This document shows, piece by piece, positions 43,328 to 54,703 of a DNA stretch of 64,000 nucleotides. The notes under the pieces are model-generated. The model ran no database searches. It worked only from the letters and a program-made list of their open reading frames with translations, and was not told the DNA's origin. This DNA comes from Ectocarpus siliculosus (Eukaryota; Sar; Phaeophyceae; Ectocarpales; Ectocarpaceae), in contig FN649750.1 of the NCBI GenBank assembly GCA_000310025.1, positions 466,373 to 530,372 on the forward strand. Direction: 5' to 3'. The position numbers and the translations under genes are program-made. Position 1 is the stretch's first letter; every line of letters starts with the position of its first letter.

Positions 43328-44601
43328 CTACTTCCTGGGAGAATGATCAAAGGCGTGCGGATTATCACGAAGAACGCACGCTCGATATGAACGGATCATC
43401 TCATGACACTGGGGTACTTCTTTGAAGTGCTTCCAACACCCAAGACTCGCAGGACGGTCTTTGAGGAGGAAATAATATTGGAAGTTGTGGAGAGACGGTT
43501 TTCCTGCTCCACGTTTAAATTTGTCTATCCCCTCGACGACGTACGATCCAATTTTTACGGTAAACACGGTACCATCCAAATCGGGAATTGGAAGTGTTTG
43601 TCCCAAAAACATCTCATCCAATTCAGTAAAATCGGGGACAGAATCACGTTGAAAAGCACAGTACTTTTTCATACGACCCAAGTGTACTGACGTTTCCGCG
43701 AGTTCTCCGTCTTTGCAAACACGATATATGACGGGTGACACTTTTGAACGAACGGTGAATGGCCCTGCCAAGGGCTGATCGGCTTGGGATTAGGGCCATC
43801 AATAACGGTATGGGGACGATGTACGAGAACTTGTTCCCCAGGAGTGAACTGCGGTACGGATAATTTTTCGTTCGAGTCTGCTTGCTTGTCAGTTCGCTCT
43901 TTCAAATTACGACGAGCGATCTCATACGCGAGTTGCAAGTTATCCACGGTACGACGTGAATATTCCATCCGCAAAGCAGAGCTATCATGAGACGGTACAC
44001 CAAGAATGACATCCACGGGAAGCAACGCCTGGCGGCCGAACATCAGATAATGAGGAGTTTCCTCAAGAGTTTGGTTGTACGCGGTGTTATGGGCGAGTTG
44101 CACAAACGGTAAAAGCTCAGCCCAATTATCAAACCGAACGTTTGCATACATTGCGAGCATGCCATGCATTGTGCTGTGCACGCGCTCTAATACAGAGTTA
44201 CCTTGCGGCCGATACGCGGACGTCCGAGTTTTTTTGAAACCAAACACGGCCTGCAACTCTTTTAACCAACTCATTCTCGAACTCAGTGCCCTGATCACTG
44301 TGTAACGTTTCAGGGGGAGAGAAACCGGACAAGACACGCTCTACGAGAGCCTGTGCAATTGTTGTTGCTTTTTTTCACGAATAGCAATCAACACAAGAAA
44401 ACGGGTCAGGTGATCGATGACCGACAAGACATACTTGCAACCCTGTGATACGGAATTATATTCAACGAGGTCGATCGCGACACACAGAAACGGACGAGTA
44501 ACCGGACGGTGACCCACAGGTAATAACGGTCGTCTGTGGGACGTTTTTCGGTGTTGGCACGACGAACAATGCTGGATGTGTTTGGACGCATCTCGAGACA
44601 T
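43328..44601 (-). pseudogene. Integrase core and C-terminus of element 2
   Basis: Separate frames carry HIQHCSSCQHRKTSHRRPLL (end of the zinc finger), CVAIDLVEYNSVSQGCKYVL (first catalytic Asp), then TSAYRPQGNSVLERVHSTMH (catalytic Glu region), FVQLAHNTAYNQTLEETPHY and the GPF-type module (MAGPFTVRSKVSPVIYRVCK). The segment between, including the second Asp region, is degenerate. No chromodomain is recognisable at the C-terminus. Confidence 0.85.
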
Positions 44602-45636
44602 GGTCGGCCACCAAAAATGATCTCGAGTCTATCGTACGTGGCTTTGAACGCTAGGTGACCCCCTGAAGCAGGAGCATCATGACAAGAATCCAAAACTAAC
44701 GCACGCAAAACGGTGGGAACGACAAGTTGATATCGGAACGAACTGCGTTTACGAAGATACCCTGGTAAATACGACCTGAAGAGCACGTTTTCATTCAAGA
44801 AGTAATTACTCATGGTGCCTTTATTTTCGCTAGACGGCAACGGAGCTCTTTTTGGTTTCTTGACGTAGTCGATAGACGGACCGAACTCTTTGTACTGTTC
44901 TCTTCGCAATTTAGCGGGATCCAGCACAGGAAATAACGATACAGCACTAGCGAACAGTTCATTGTAATTCTGGACAATATCATCATCGTTCAACGAATCG
45001 GCAGAAATTTCGTAGTCACGAGGGCCAGGTGGATGGTACGGACCATCACTCGGCACATTCCTACAAATCGACGCCAGGGCCGGTTTGTGCGATACGGACT
45101 CGGACCCAATTTCGCCAAATAAACGAGATAACGCATCGGGTACGACGATTAATTTTCCCGCTACGTGTTTGACGGTAAAATCATTACTTTGAAGAGCGAT
45201 AGCCCAACGAGTGAGCATGTTGCTGGTGTCTTGCATATAAAAAAGATGAGTCAACGCTTGATGATCCGTGATCACCGTAAAGTGTTTCCCAAATAAGTAC
45301 GGTCGCCAATCAATGCGAAATTGCAAGAACCACACCGCAACACTCTTTCATAGACGCAGAGTAATGACGCTGTCCATGTTTGAATCGATGCCTATAATAC
45401 GCAATTATGTCAAGAGACTCAGGATCAGCCTTGGACGGCTGGGCAAGAAACGCGCCACACCCATGTTCGGATGCATCCACATGAACTACGAATTCCCGAT
45501 CGAAATCCGGGAAATGTAAAACGGGCGCTGAAGTTAATAACCGCTTAAGATGAGCGAACGATGCGTCGTGCGATTTTTTCCAAGCTTTTACGAAACGAGA
45601 TTTTGTGGCGTACTCTTTGCGAGTTAACTCCACCAA
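44602..45636 (-). pseudogene. RNase H and integrase zinc-finger start of element 2
   Basis: Two overlapping frames: FVVHVDASEHGCGAFLAQPS and HYSASMKECCGVVLA (RNase H), then FTVITDHQALTHLFYMQDTS, VAGKLIVVPDALSRL, and HDAPASGGHLAFKATYDRL (first half of the integrase zinc finger). Frameshifts lie near 45320 and 44620. Confidence 0.85.
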
Positions 45637-45644
45637 CGGATTGG

Positions 45645-46697
45645 TTATTTCTGAGGTGTAGGAAGGTTTTGGACGGCTTGAATACGATCCTTCCCGACAG
45701 AAATACCTTCAGCCGAAATAATATGTCCCAAATACTCGATGGAGTTGGGGCCAAACGCAATCTTCGAAGGTTTCAATGTCAGACCTGCTGCTTGGAGAGC
45801 TACGAACATGCTCTCTAAAGACTTCATATGATTCTCGAAGGTTGCGGAAAGCACACAGAAATCATCCATGTAAATCAACAATTCGGGAATATGGCCTAAC
45901 GTTTTATGGGCCATCTCAGTAAAAATCCACGGGGCATTACAAACACCAAACGGCATCCGCTTGTAACAGTACTTGCCAGAGTTGGTGACAAAGGCTGTCC
46001 TTTCGACGTGGTCAGGATGAACAGGAATCTGCCAGTACGCTGACTGGACGTCTGCAACGCTGATGAACTTGGCGCTGCCGACAGAGTCAAGGTTGGACTC
46101 CATGTTCGCTAGAGGCCAGGTCTTGCGAATGATGTGCTTGTTGACGGTGCTTCGGAAATCGACGCAAAAACGAGGTTTACCATCTTTACGCGCGACGAGA
46201 GTAACGGGGGAACCCCACTGACTAGGCAGCTCTTCGATGATATCATCTTCAAGCATGTCCTTGACGCACGTTTGGATAACGGCTTCAGTGCGAGGGTTAG
46301 CGCGGTAGGGACGACGGTTAACCGGCTTCGTGTTAGGCGGCATTGGAAACGTGGCTTGAGCAGTCTTGCATTTACCAAGCTCTTTACGATTCAGCGAAAA
46401 AACGGGACGATATTTGGCGCACAGGTCCAAAACACGAGTTTGCTGTTCCGTGGAATTTGTGAACGCTTTCGACAGCGGTTCTACCAGCTCTGCTTTAGCA
46501 GCACCAGTTTCGCTCGCGGTTTTCGGAGACGAAGCAACAGCATGGACGTGAAGCTGTTCCTGTGCTACCATAGTAACCGGCGATAAAGTTCCAATCTCCA
46601 ATCCAACATGTACGGCGAGATACTCAGATGATGGATTCGCAATTTGGACCACTACGGAACCATCAACAGCACTCCATGTTGAGACGGTACGAGCCAC
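45645..46697 (-). pseudogene. Reverse transcriptase of element 2
   Basis: A 350-codon frame with the full RT set: DDIIEELPSQWGSPVTLVAR, KPRFCVDFRSTVNKHI, SVADVQSAYWQIPVHPDHVE, YKRMPFGVCNAPWIF, the catalytic LLIYMDDFCVLS, and IEYLGHIISAEGISV. This is the best preserved gene of the element. It is classed as a pseudogene because its polyprotein partners are out of frame. Confidence 0.9.
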
Positions 46698-46730
46698 GAT
46701 TAAACGTTCAAATTCGGGCGGAACAGTATC

Positions 46731-47111
46731 TTACGAATGTTCATCTGCCGACAAAATACGCGGCTCGACTACTACGGCGGTTTCAACGGACGGTATGCAT
46801 TCAGTGAATGCTTTTACGATCATCGCATGACGAGGGCGAATATTATAACGTTGACGTAATTTGACTGAGTGTTCTTCCGCATTTCTGTGAATGGCTGCAA
46901 CACGGGGGGACGGCGACGGATCAACACCGTGTTGAGAATTCTTACGATGAATCGCGGGGACAATAGTGTCACTACACTCGAAAGTCAAACGTTCATTTTT
47001 CCAGTCAAGTACTGCCCCAAACCGGGTCATTGCCTCATTGTCAAGGAGTATTTGATCAGGACCGAGCGATGGTACGACCAACGCATCGATTCGGCGGGAC
47101 ACGTCTCCCAA
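46731..47111 (-). pseudogene. Protease C-terminal remnant of element 2
   Basis: LVVPSLGPDQILLDNEAMTR and LDWKNERLTF resemble the end of a Ty3 aspartic protease and its link to RT. The N-terminal part with the catalytic Asp is absent, apparently deleted together with the Gag zinc knuckle. Confidence 0.6.
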
Positions 47112-47134
47112 CCGAACAACGAACGAAATAAATC

Positions 47135-48664
47135 CTAAAACTTTGACAGGTGCTCTATTGGCGGCTCCACGGCGAGTTGTCGACGGACGCGGGGCAGGTG
47201 TAGGATTTGAGTAGGCCTCGCCTGAAACACAGCCGTGGGGCGAGCGGTGGCAGACGGTACGGAGTGAGTTGCCGAAACAGTTAAAACGGGTTCCGACTCC
47301 TCCAGACGACGCGCTCGGTCTATAGCTTCTTTGAGCGACTTTACGGGAGTGTACCCCCGTTGAAGTTTACGAACTTCAGGTGTCAAACCATTTTGCCACA
47401 GAGCCACTGTCATGCTGTTCCAAGCAGTACGACTACCATCACGACCGACGGCAGCTTGGAACCGTGCCATGACAGTACGGAAACGAAGAGCATACGAGGA
47501 AACAGATTCCTGCGTCCCTTGGACGAACGTTGCAAGATTGTGTGCCTCCTCTTCAACGGAATTTGCGGGAAGGAGGGAATCAAGCAACACGGAACACATG
47601 GCATCCCACGTGGTCGGAGAGGGAAACGACCCTTTTTCCTCCGGTTCCGTGAACGTGCTTGCCTTAGAACAGTCTATTTGTCCAGACAAGATCTGCTGAA
47701 TCAGAGTCAACACCGCTCCTGTTCCCACAAGGGCAACGTGTTTGAGTGCAACTCCATCGGCAAACGACGAATCCGGGTTGATGGCTGCAGCTTTCAACCC
47801 AACCACCGTACGAAAATGGTTCAAAATTTCGATGACATTTTCGGTACGGTCTCCTGTGAGTTTAGGAACGCTGCGGAGATCAGCCGCGGATATGGAAACG
47901 GTAGCTGCTTGTAGAAACGCACGAACGGGGGGTTCAGTTGCTACAGCAGTAGGCGCCACCTGTGACGTTGAAGTAACAGGCGGTGCTACGACGGACGATT
48001 GCGCATTCGCAGGTGCAACCTGTGCTGTTGAAGTAACAGGTGACGCTACGACGGACGATTGCGCACTAGCAGGTGCAATCTGTGATGTCGAACTATCTGT
48101 GGTTGCACTACCAGACGTACACGACACCGAAGTAGACGTGTTTACGGGCACAGTGAGCGACGGACTCGGCGAGGGATTTGATCCACTCGTTGCCTGTGCG
48201 GACGGAACAAACGATGGTGCTCCAGGGGACAACGGTGCCTGCCCAGGCAACGACGGAGTCAAAAACGGAACGCTTGAACTTACCACTGAATGTGCAGTTG
48301 CATCCGCTCCACGAGACGAGGCTCCATGAGACGACGACGTAGGTGACGCTGAGGCGACCGACGATGAGCTTCCCACCGACTCCGTCAGGAGACGCTGTTG
48401 CCACGCGATGGTCGCTGGCGAAAGCTCCGGCGGCATCCGCCTCTGCTTCAACGCGCGGAGGTAATTCTTCACCTCCGCCTTGCAAGTTGCCTCGAGCAAC
48501 TGCAACGACGACAGCTGGTCCAACCCATCATCATCACCCGATGACTGGTCGGACTGGTGCCCCTCGTCGTCCGACGACGGGGACGACGACGACGATGGAG
48601 ACGGCGACGGCGGGCCGGCGGGCGGCGCCAGAACTGGTTCGTCGACGGCCGGCTCGCAATCCAT
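47135..48664 (-). pseudogene. Gag of element 2
   Basis: About 509 codons from a Met (MDCEPAVDEP) that lies beyond the LTR; the same frame stays open back into the LTR. An acidic N-terminus, a Ser/Thr/Pro-rich middle with internal repeats (SSVVASPVTSTAQVAPANAQ), then a helical Gag core (ILNHFRTVVGLKAAAI, VSSYALRFRTVMARFQAAVG, LWQNGLTPEVRKLQRG). No CCHC knuckle follows. The frame ends near the deletion that removed the protease start. Confidence 0.8.
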
Positions 48665-48785
48665 AAGCTGTTCACCGTCCTCCCACGGAGAGTGGACCTC
48701 CTCGGATAATTTTTTCTTCTTTTTGCGGTTCCCATGGTAGTGACAAGGTAGTGCGACCAACGCACCAGGAACTCTACCAACACAC

Positions 48786-48803
48786 GTAACGCCGCTGACG
48801 CCA
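48786..48803 (-). other. Primer-binding site of element 2
   Basis: On the minus strand TGGCGTCAGCGGCGTTAC begins 3 nt after the 5' LTR. TGG is the complement of a tRNA CCA end. Confidence 0.7.
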
Positions 48804-48806
48804 CTA

Positions 48807-49064
48807 TGAGACGGTTGTCTCCAGGTTCGCGTGTGAGCAAGTTCCCGTTGGGATGTGTGGTGTGGATACACACCGGTTCAACCTCTGGTGAAGAGGCTGA
48901 CGAGTACGGATAGTTGTGTTGTGAGTCAAGAGGGGGAGCAACCTTGAGTTGAAGCAAGGTTCAGCATCCATCCGACACTGACTCTATCTGTGGCAACACC
49001 CCGGAGGTAGATCTCCGACAGGTCATCTGACGTCACAATCTACTACAGTCTGAGGTGGCATTCA
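48807..49064 (-). repeat. 5' LTR of element 2
   Basis: 258 bp, direct repeat of 41296-41553 with about six substitutions. Confidence 0.92.
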
Positions 49065-49688
49065 CACATATGTATACATATTCTCTGTAGAACGAGTGCC
49101 GTACACGACACAAGATAACACACCCCGGTGATAACATCTTGGGCTTAAATCTGTACTTAAAACAAAACTTTGTAGGCCAAACACGTTGTGTAGGCCGTTG
49201 TTGTTGTTGTTGTTGTTGTTGTCGTCCCTTTTCAAAAACACGCTGTTCGATGTTTCAGCCTCCGGCTCTTTCGCGAGGAGGGAGACCAAGGCACACAAGG
49301 TGCTGCGCGCCGTGTCTCGCGCCCAGCGCGCAGCGCGGCCGCGACGGTGGCGCAGTGTGCGTGAGGAGGTGGCGGCGCAACCGGCTGCGGTCCACAAAAA
49401 ATAGGTCAAATCGTTGTTTTATTCGTTGCTTTCGAAATTGCATTAATTGGTCGTACCCCCCCACGCTTGAACAGGGGGGGGAGACAAGAGTGGAACTCGG
49501 GGATCTCAACCTATCTCCGTCCACAACATATAAACCACATCAGCCATACTCTCAAAGTCATGCCTGCCCCCAACCTAACCGCGGACTGGTTTACCATACT
49601 GATCCTCTGCACTCTCTCTCCCCCCTTCTCGTTGTTCCCACAATTATAGCGACCAATACCCTCATCACACACACTCCATCCCCTCCTT
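49065..49688. other. Spacer between elements 2 and 3
   Basis: It holds a solo MITE end (49090-49120: ACGACACAAGATAACACACC, as in the MITE at 17600), a (GTT)n tract near 49198-49222, and a possible GC-rich terminal exon at 49261-49404. The 3' end of element 3 may also fall here. Confidence 0.5.
49261..49404 (+). other. Possible orphan terminal exon
   Basis: After a pyrimidine-rich tract and the acceptor GATGTTTCAG, an open frame reads SGSFARRETKAHKVLRAVSR, then AQRAARPRRWRSVREEVAAQ and PAAVHKK before a stop. It is strikingly GC-rich against its flanks. It could be the last exon of a host gene whose other exons were separated by the transposons. No family is recognised, and chance cannot be excluded. 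Confidence 0.3.
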
Positions 49689-50876
49689 TTACAGCTCGCC
49701 CTCACCAGCCTCTGGGACTACGTTTCCCCACTCTGTACCCTGTCCCGGTTGCCTCACTGTATCACCCTCCGACGCCAAGGTACTAGGAACCCACTCTGCA
49801 TCCTTTCCATGGTTCCTTACGTACGGCCGATACCCCGTTTCCCCAGCCCATCTCCCCTCTCGTCTCAGAACTTCTGGCGACGCTCCCCCCGCTGCCAAGT
49901 ACGTGGCGCCCCCAATCCGAAGGGAATGCAACGCGTACTCTGCCGGCGGCAGACCCGCCAACGACACGACTTGCCGCAGCGCTTCCGTCGCCTGACGACG
50001 AGTCCACACGGACCATCGCCCCTCCCCGGCGCCGAACGCGACCAACGGGGCAGACGATGGGAGAAAGGGATAGCATGACAGGAGTTCAATCATCACGTCG
50101 ACTGCACCCCCCCCACACTCCACAGACTGGGGAGGCCCCGGACTCGCCCGCGTACACACGGCACCCTTCTGAAACTGGTCGCCTTTCGACGACCGAAACC
50201 GCACCTCGACTCTGTCGGCCTCCCCCCTCCGCGCCGGAGGCAACTGGTGAGAACCCAAAAAAAACGCCACGTCCCCCCGACGCAACCCATGACAAGAATC
50301 CATGACCAACGAGGACCAAGCGAACATTTCACATGCCCGCATCAAGAAAAAAAATGACGCACTCAACGCCAGAAACAACACGCGCCCACCCGTGCTCCAC
50401 TGTGGCACCAGACGCCCCCCTTCCTTCAGCATCGACCACGAAACCGGACGTCGCACCCGTTGTTGCACACCTACACCCGCATGCCCTCGTGCTACCCCTT
50501 TGAGCGCCTGCTTAATCAAGGAATGGCATGTGTCAACTTCCATCGCATACGACAAGCGGTGAAAAAATTTAACAGCAGACAAGTGACCAGCTATCGTCGT
50601 TTGCCTCAAGCCCAACACCGTGAACGCGTACGCAACGTACTCCAACAATTGCGAAACGATGTCCCGCGATGTAGATGACGGCACCATGAAGGCCGGTCTC
50701 CCCACGACGTCCTCTCGAAACTTCACCCACGCTCCAAAAATTCCCAGGTAAGTTCGTTCAGACGACGGCGCAAGTGCGTGCCTGACGAGCTCGAAGCCAG
50801 CACGGTGGAGCACAGCTCGCGCACCGTCGGGCCCAACTCCACGATCTGCCACGCCACATGAGGGGAGGCGGAGCAC
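49689..50876 (-). CDS. Tyrosine recombinase of element 3
   Basis: 395 residues. The C-terminal catalytic box reads ALHSLRIGGATYLAAGG (His-x-x-Arg), then GRWAGETGYRPYVR, giving the R-H-R-H/W-Y set of tyrosine recombinases. The upstream catalytic Arg is likely in LMRACEMFAW. The N-terminal part (SERTYLGIFGAWVKFRED) resembles the SAM-like core-binding domain. In DIRS elements it inserts a circular cDNA without target duplication. The frame is open throughout. Confidence 0.85.
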   Translation of the reverse strand: MLRLPSCGVADRGVGPDGARAVLHRAGFELVRHALAPSSERTYLGIFGAWVKFREDVVGRPAFMVPSSTSRDIVSQLLEYVAYAFTVLGLRQTTIAGHLSAVKFFHRLSYAMEVDTCHSLIKQALKGVARGHAGVGVQQRVRRPVSWSMLKEGGRLVPQWSTGGRVLFLALSASFFFLMRACEMFAWSSLVMDSCHGLRRGDVAFFLGSHQLPPARRGEADRVEVRFRSSKGDQFQKGAVCTRASPGPPQSVECGGGAVDVMIELLSCYPFLPSSAPLVAFGAGEGRWSVWTRRQATEALRQVVSLAGLPPAEYALHSLRIGGATYLAAGGASPEVLRREGRWAGETGYRPYVRNHGKDAEWVPSTLASEGDTVRQPGQGTEWGNVVPEAGEGEL

Positions 50877-52090
50877 AGGTTACCATGAACATCGTTAGTA
50901 TTCCAACGTGAGATACCATCAGCAAGCGAGTTGAGTATGCCAGGAACATGGGTCGCGTGGAAATGCCACCCGCTGGCTACCTCAAGCGCCCCCAGTAAGC
51001 GCAGCAGCGCCCCCGATCGAGGCTCAATGCCCCCCCGACAACGCTCAATCCACGCTGTCGCTGCTTCGTTGTCCCCTCGTAGTCGCACACAATCGCCCGC
51101 CTCTATAGGCTGGTGACTTTGGCCCAATACCAACACCCACGCCCCCATGACCATGCCAAGGAGTTCGAGCACATTAATGCTGACATTGTTGACCCCTTGG
51201 ACCGATTTACTCGACCCCACAAAGCGAGCCTGCTCTTCCACCGACAGATCATATCGAAAGTAGTGGCCCGTTTGCAAACAATACCCTCCAATTGCTTGCT
51301 TAGACGCATCGGTGAACACGGATAGTTTGGGTGGGCGATCCAAAATGTTGTACATGGGTGCACATAAACTTCCGCCGCGCCACGAGAGACCACGCCCATG
51401 GAACCACCGCCAAAATTCGAGGTCATCGTGGAATATGGGACCCAGCACTACACGTCTGGTTGGGTTCGGCACTTGGGACGCGAATGCAGACGAAGCAGGC
51501 ATCCCTACCGCGGACAAAAGGTGCCCCACAAAAAACTTTCCTGGCCGCAACACGAACGAAACATGCATGAGAAACCCTGTCAACTCGGCTACTTGGCGAG
51601 CTGTAGCGACTCTCCGCGTCGCGGGCCACGCAGCCAAAATGCGTCCCAGTTTCTGCTGTTTCGTGTCGGTCATAGTAATCGTGAGGTGCTGAGTGTCCAA
51701 TGTCCAACCCAACACATCCAAGCGAGTAGCGAAATCGGTTATCTTGCCTCGCGACAACAACGGCGGGTCGGCTGGGCCTCTTTCTCCCAACAGACGAAAG
51801 TGATCCGTAGCGAGAGAACGCACCGCGCGCAAACATCGGCGACCATCAGCGAAAAATCTCCCTTCAATCAACATGCCATCGTCAACGTAGTATCGCACGA
51901 AAAACGGACAACCAGCGAACGCCCCGTCACCCACAATAGTCTGGCAGTCAACAGGCAACGGCACCGCTGCAATTTCGTCTGGTGGGGACACTACTTGAAC
52001 ATGTTGCACAGCCGCAGCACCGGCGGGAGAGACGGGCGCTTCCTGGAATGTAGTGTGTGTGTGTGAGTGTTCCAAGGCGGACGAGAACAA
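50723..52090 (-). pseudogene. Reverse transcriptase C-terminal part and RNase H of element 3
   Basis: The catalytic block is RYYVDDGMLIEG, followed by ITDFATRLDVLGWTLDT. RNase H follows: LSVFTDASKQAIGGYC, VSINVLELLGMVMGAWV, RGDNEAATAWIERC and HVPGILNSLADGISRW. The preceding RT blocks (VGFFGYTLGDHAIVDLRCQF) lie between 52090 and 52200 on the same frame or a neighbouring one. Confidence 0.88.
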
Positions 52091-53047
52091 GGACCAAAAC
52101 CCTGGGCTCGACCGCCATCCAAATTGACACCGTAGGTCAACAATTGCGTGATCTCCTAGCGTGTACCCAAAAAAACCGACGCCCGAGACGGATCCACCGG
52201 GATTTGTCGGAAGGCTTCTTTCACGTCAATGCGGCAGATCAGAATTTCCAACCGACACCCCATGTACTTGTCGCACATACAGCACTCGCTTCAGAATGTC
52301 ACTCAATACATGACCCAAGAGGCATTCTGGTGCTTGATCGAAGTCCGTATCGTGATTTACGCTCGTACGAGTTGGCACGCCAGAGGTGAATGTGAGATCG
52401 TGGATAATTCTAAACTTCGGTTCGTCGATGACGCCCAACGGCGACACTCGGACTCCTAAGATTTCTCGGATGAACTCAACATCGAAAATCAGCGCACGCC
52501 CCAATATCACGTCCGATAAAACTTTGTCTGTGATCCGATCGCGGTGCAGTAACGCGCTAGGATGGTTGCCATACGCCACTTCAGCGTCAAGGTTCCCACC
52601 TGAGCACACGTCAACCGGCGCACCCGGAGACAACGATCTCAGAAGTTGACCAACTCGGGGAAACTTTTTCACATCCCCAAAATGTGCCTTGACACGCACC
52701 ACATCGACACGGGGCAGAAAGAACGCCTGTCCAACAGCGTCGACGAACCTTTCCACGCGTCCCCCACACCGTCGAAGCAAGTTCGAACCCACATGCCCCA
52801 CACGGTTAGGATAGACGTACCGTTCTGCAGCCTCACACTCAGCCAACGCAGACACAGCCACACGCCAATCGTCAACCTCGCACGGGGAAACCTGTTCAAA
52901 TCTTTGCCTCGTACCTGATTCCAAGTCGGAAGCCACTCCGGGCAAGCCCTCACAGCGCTCGCCTCGGATCCCCACGCCAGCCAAGGCCCGGGACGCCATC
53001 TCCCTATGACCTGGCTGCTGTTGCGGCCTCTCAGCTGGAACCGACAC
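52091..53047 (-). pseudogene. Reverse transcriptase N-terminal part of element 3
   Basis: A frame of 273 codons (52226-53047) ends with FIREILGVRVSPLGVIDEPK and FRIIHDLTF, typical of DIRS RT. The next block (RIDVKEAFRQIPVDP) is in another frame, and the one after it in a third, so two indels lie between about 52170 and 52260. Confidence 0.8.
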
Positions 53048-53083
53048 AGAAGTTGGCCCTGCCAGCTGGCGGAGCCCGCACCC

Positions 53084-54703
53084 CTAGTTGCTGCCACCCC
53101 GCACCACCAAGGCCGACGACGAGCCGCCACCGTCGCCACCGTCAGCCTGTCCTCCTCCACGGGCGACAACGCTCCCCTGACCACCCGCCGACGAGCGCCC
53201 CCCCCCACCACGACTCCCGCCCCCACCGCCTCCACTTCCGGTACTTGACGCGTCGCGGCGCTTGACGTGCTCGAATCTACATTTATCGCCGAAGGTGCAC
53301 GTGCCAGAGTCGCGGAATTGGAAACACTCCCGCGAGGCGCGCTTCCGTGACGAGGAATCACCCCGATCCAGCTGGCCCGCCTTACGCTTGCCGTTCCCGC
53401 CCCGCGACCCTCCTGCCCCGGGGAGGGATCCCCCCTCACTCAGGACCGACCGGAAGAGGTTAACCCCGCGTTCGCAGAAGTTGTTGATGTGCGAGAACTC
53501 GGGCACCGGCGGCAAGGTGTGGCCGTCAAACGCATCCGGCGGGTAATGCATTTTGGTGAACGGGTACATCCACGTGATGATTTCCGTCGTCCATATTTTA
53601 AAATCCTCGTTTCGCAACCTCGGTAGGGCCGCCCGCTGGTAGTCGTTGGAGAACACATCACTGTTCTGCACGAGAACATTCCGAAACCTGGACCGCGCGT
53701 CCGCCATGGCTGTGGCGATGGGTTCCAACCGCCGCAACGATTGTGCACCCGCTGTCGTGGACGGATCGAGACCAAACTTCAACAGCCGCATCATCGCCTC
53801 ACACATTACGTCGAAGTTGTCTGCAATGGACGACGTGCGTGCGACCCCCACGGGCCGGAAGCTCTTGACGTCGAAAGACGAAAACGCACGCATCTGAGCG
53901 AGGACGTCGCCTGTGACGTGCACGATATCGCCCATCAAACCTTGCAGGTCCTCCTTCTGTGGTCCGGGCTCCGGCCCCCGCTGCCCCCGAAGTACCCACA
54001 GGGTCTGATTATGTTTGGCTTGCCAAATAGTGGCCTCCCTCCTCGCCTCCTCTTTGGCGTTGGACCTCGAGGGCGCATTCGCCCCCCCACCCGCGCCTCC
54101 GCCCCACGGCGACGGTACCGGCACCAGACCGAGGCCTCCCGACTCCCCGGGCCCACCACTCCCAGTCCGCCCCGACTCCGGCCGGAAGTTCTTCAGCAAC
54201 CCAGCAATCTCGGTAAGCTGCGCCACCATGTTCGTCTGACCTTGTTCCAACCGAGCGATTTTCTCCGCATTCTCAGACTCGAGCGGGGTGCCCTCGCTGG
54301 GCTCTCCCGCCCCCGCCGCATCCACCGACAGATGGGCCAAACGCGACATGAGGTGTGCCTTGACGGGGTCATCAGCACGTCGGGGTGCCGGTGGGCTGGC
54401 ACCGCCGGTAGCCGAGGCCCGATCGTGACCCTGAGTCTGAAGCCCACCGCTCCTTGCAGCCCCCACCTCTGCGGAGGATGGCGTGGTTGTTGAAGCCACG
54501 ACACCTGCTGCTGGTGAATCCACGCCCCCGGCGGCAGCCCTCGCAGCCGCCGCCACCGCGCCCGCCACGACCTGGGACGGCCGCGGGAGAGACGCACCCC
54601 CTCCCGTCCTCAACGACGACTCGGCCTCACCGCCAGTAGTTCCGTCACTGCGGTGGACGCCAAGACGTTAATCCGTCTCCTGCGATTTGTGCTCCGAGGA
54701 CAT
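53084..54703 (-). pseudogene. Gag of element 3 with CCCH zinc finger
   Basis: The likely start is the ATG at 54703 (MSSEHKSQETD), with an in-frame TAA at 54668-54670. The frame then stays open for over 500 codons. An Ala/Gly/Ser-rich N-terminus and a short coiled coil (EKIARLEQGQTNMVAQLTEI) precede a Gag-like core (ITWMYPFTKMHYPPDAF, INNFCERGVNLFRSVL). At 53267-53326 lies CFQFRDSGTCTFGDKCRFEH, a CX8CX5CX3H finger of the CCCH type, in place of the usual CCHC knuckle. A Gly/Ser-rich tail ends the product. Confidence 0.85.

Larger units (their letters stand above)
41296..49064 (-). mobile_element. Element 2: Ty3-type LTR retrotransposon
   Basis: 7.8 kb on the minus strand between 258-bp direct LTRs. 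Reading from the right: LTR, primer-binding site, Gag, protease remnant, RT, RNase H, integrase, long 3' non-coding region, LTR. The LTRs differ at about six positions, fewer than in element 1. No exact target duplication is clear; both flanks contain ACATATG near the edge. The coding region has a deletion around the zinc knuckle and protease and several frameshifts. Confidence 0.92.
49689..54703 (-). mobile_element. Element 3: DIRS-like tyrosine-recombinase retrotransposon
   Basis: On the minus strand the order is Gag, RT, RNase H, tyrosine recombinase, with the recombinase frame overlapping the RT-RH frame by about 150 bp. This is the hallmark of the DIRS order (DIRS, PAT, Ngaro). No LTRs flank it. 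I searched by eye for split direct or inverted terminal repeats between 49070-49690 and 54670-55050 and saw none, so the exact ends and the subfamily stay open. A premature stop in Gag and two frameshifts in RT show that it is inactive. Confidence 0.85.

Noticed and set aside
53006-54493. Long plus-strand Pro/His-rich frames
   Set aside because: Mirror frames of the GC-rich Gag of element 3.
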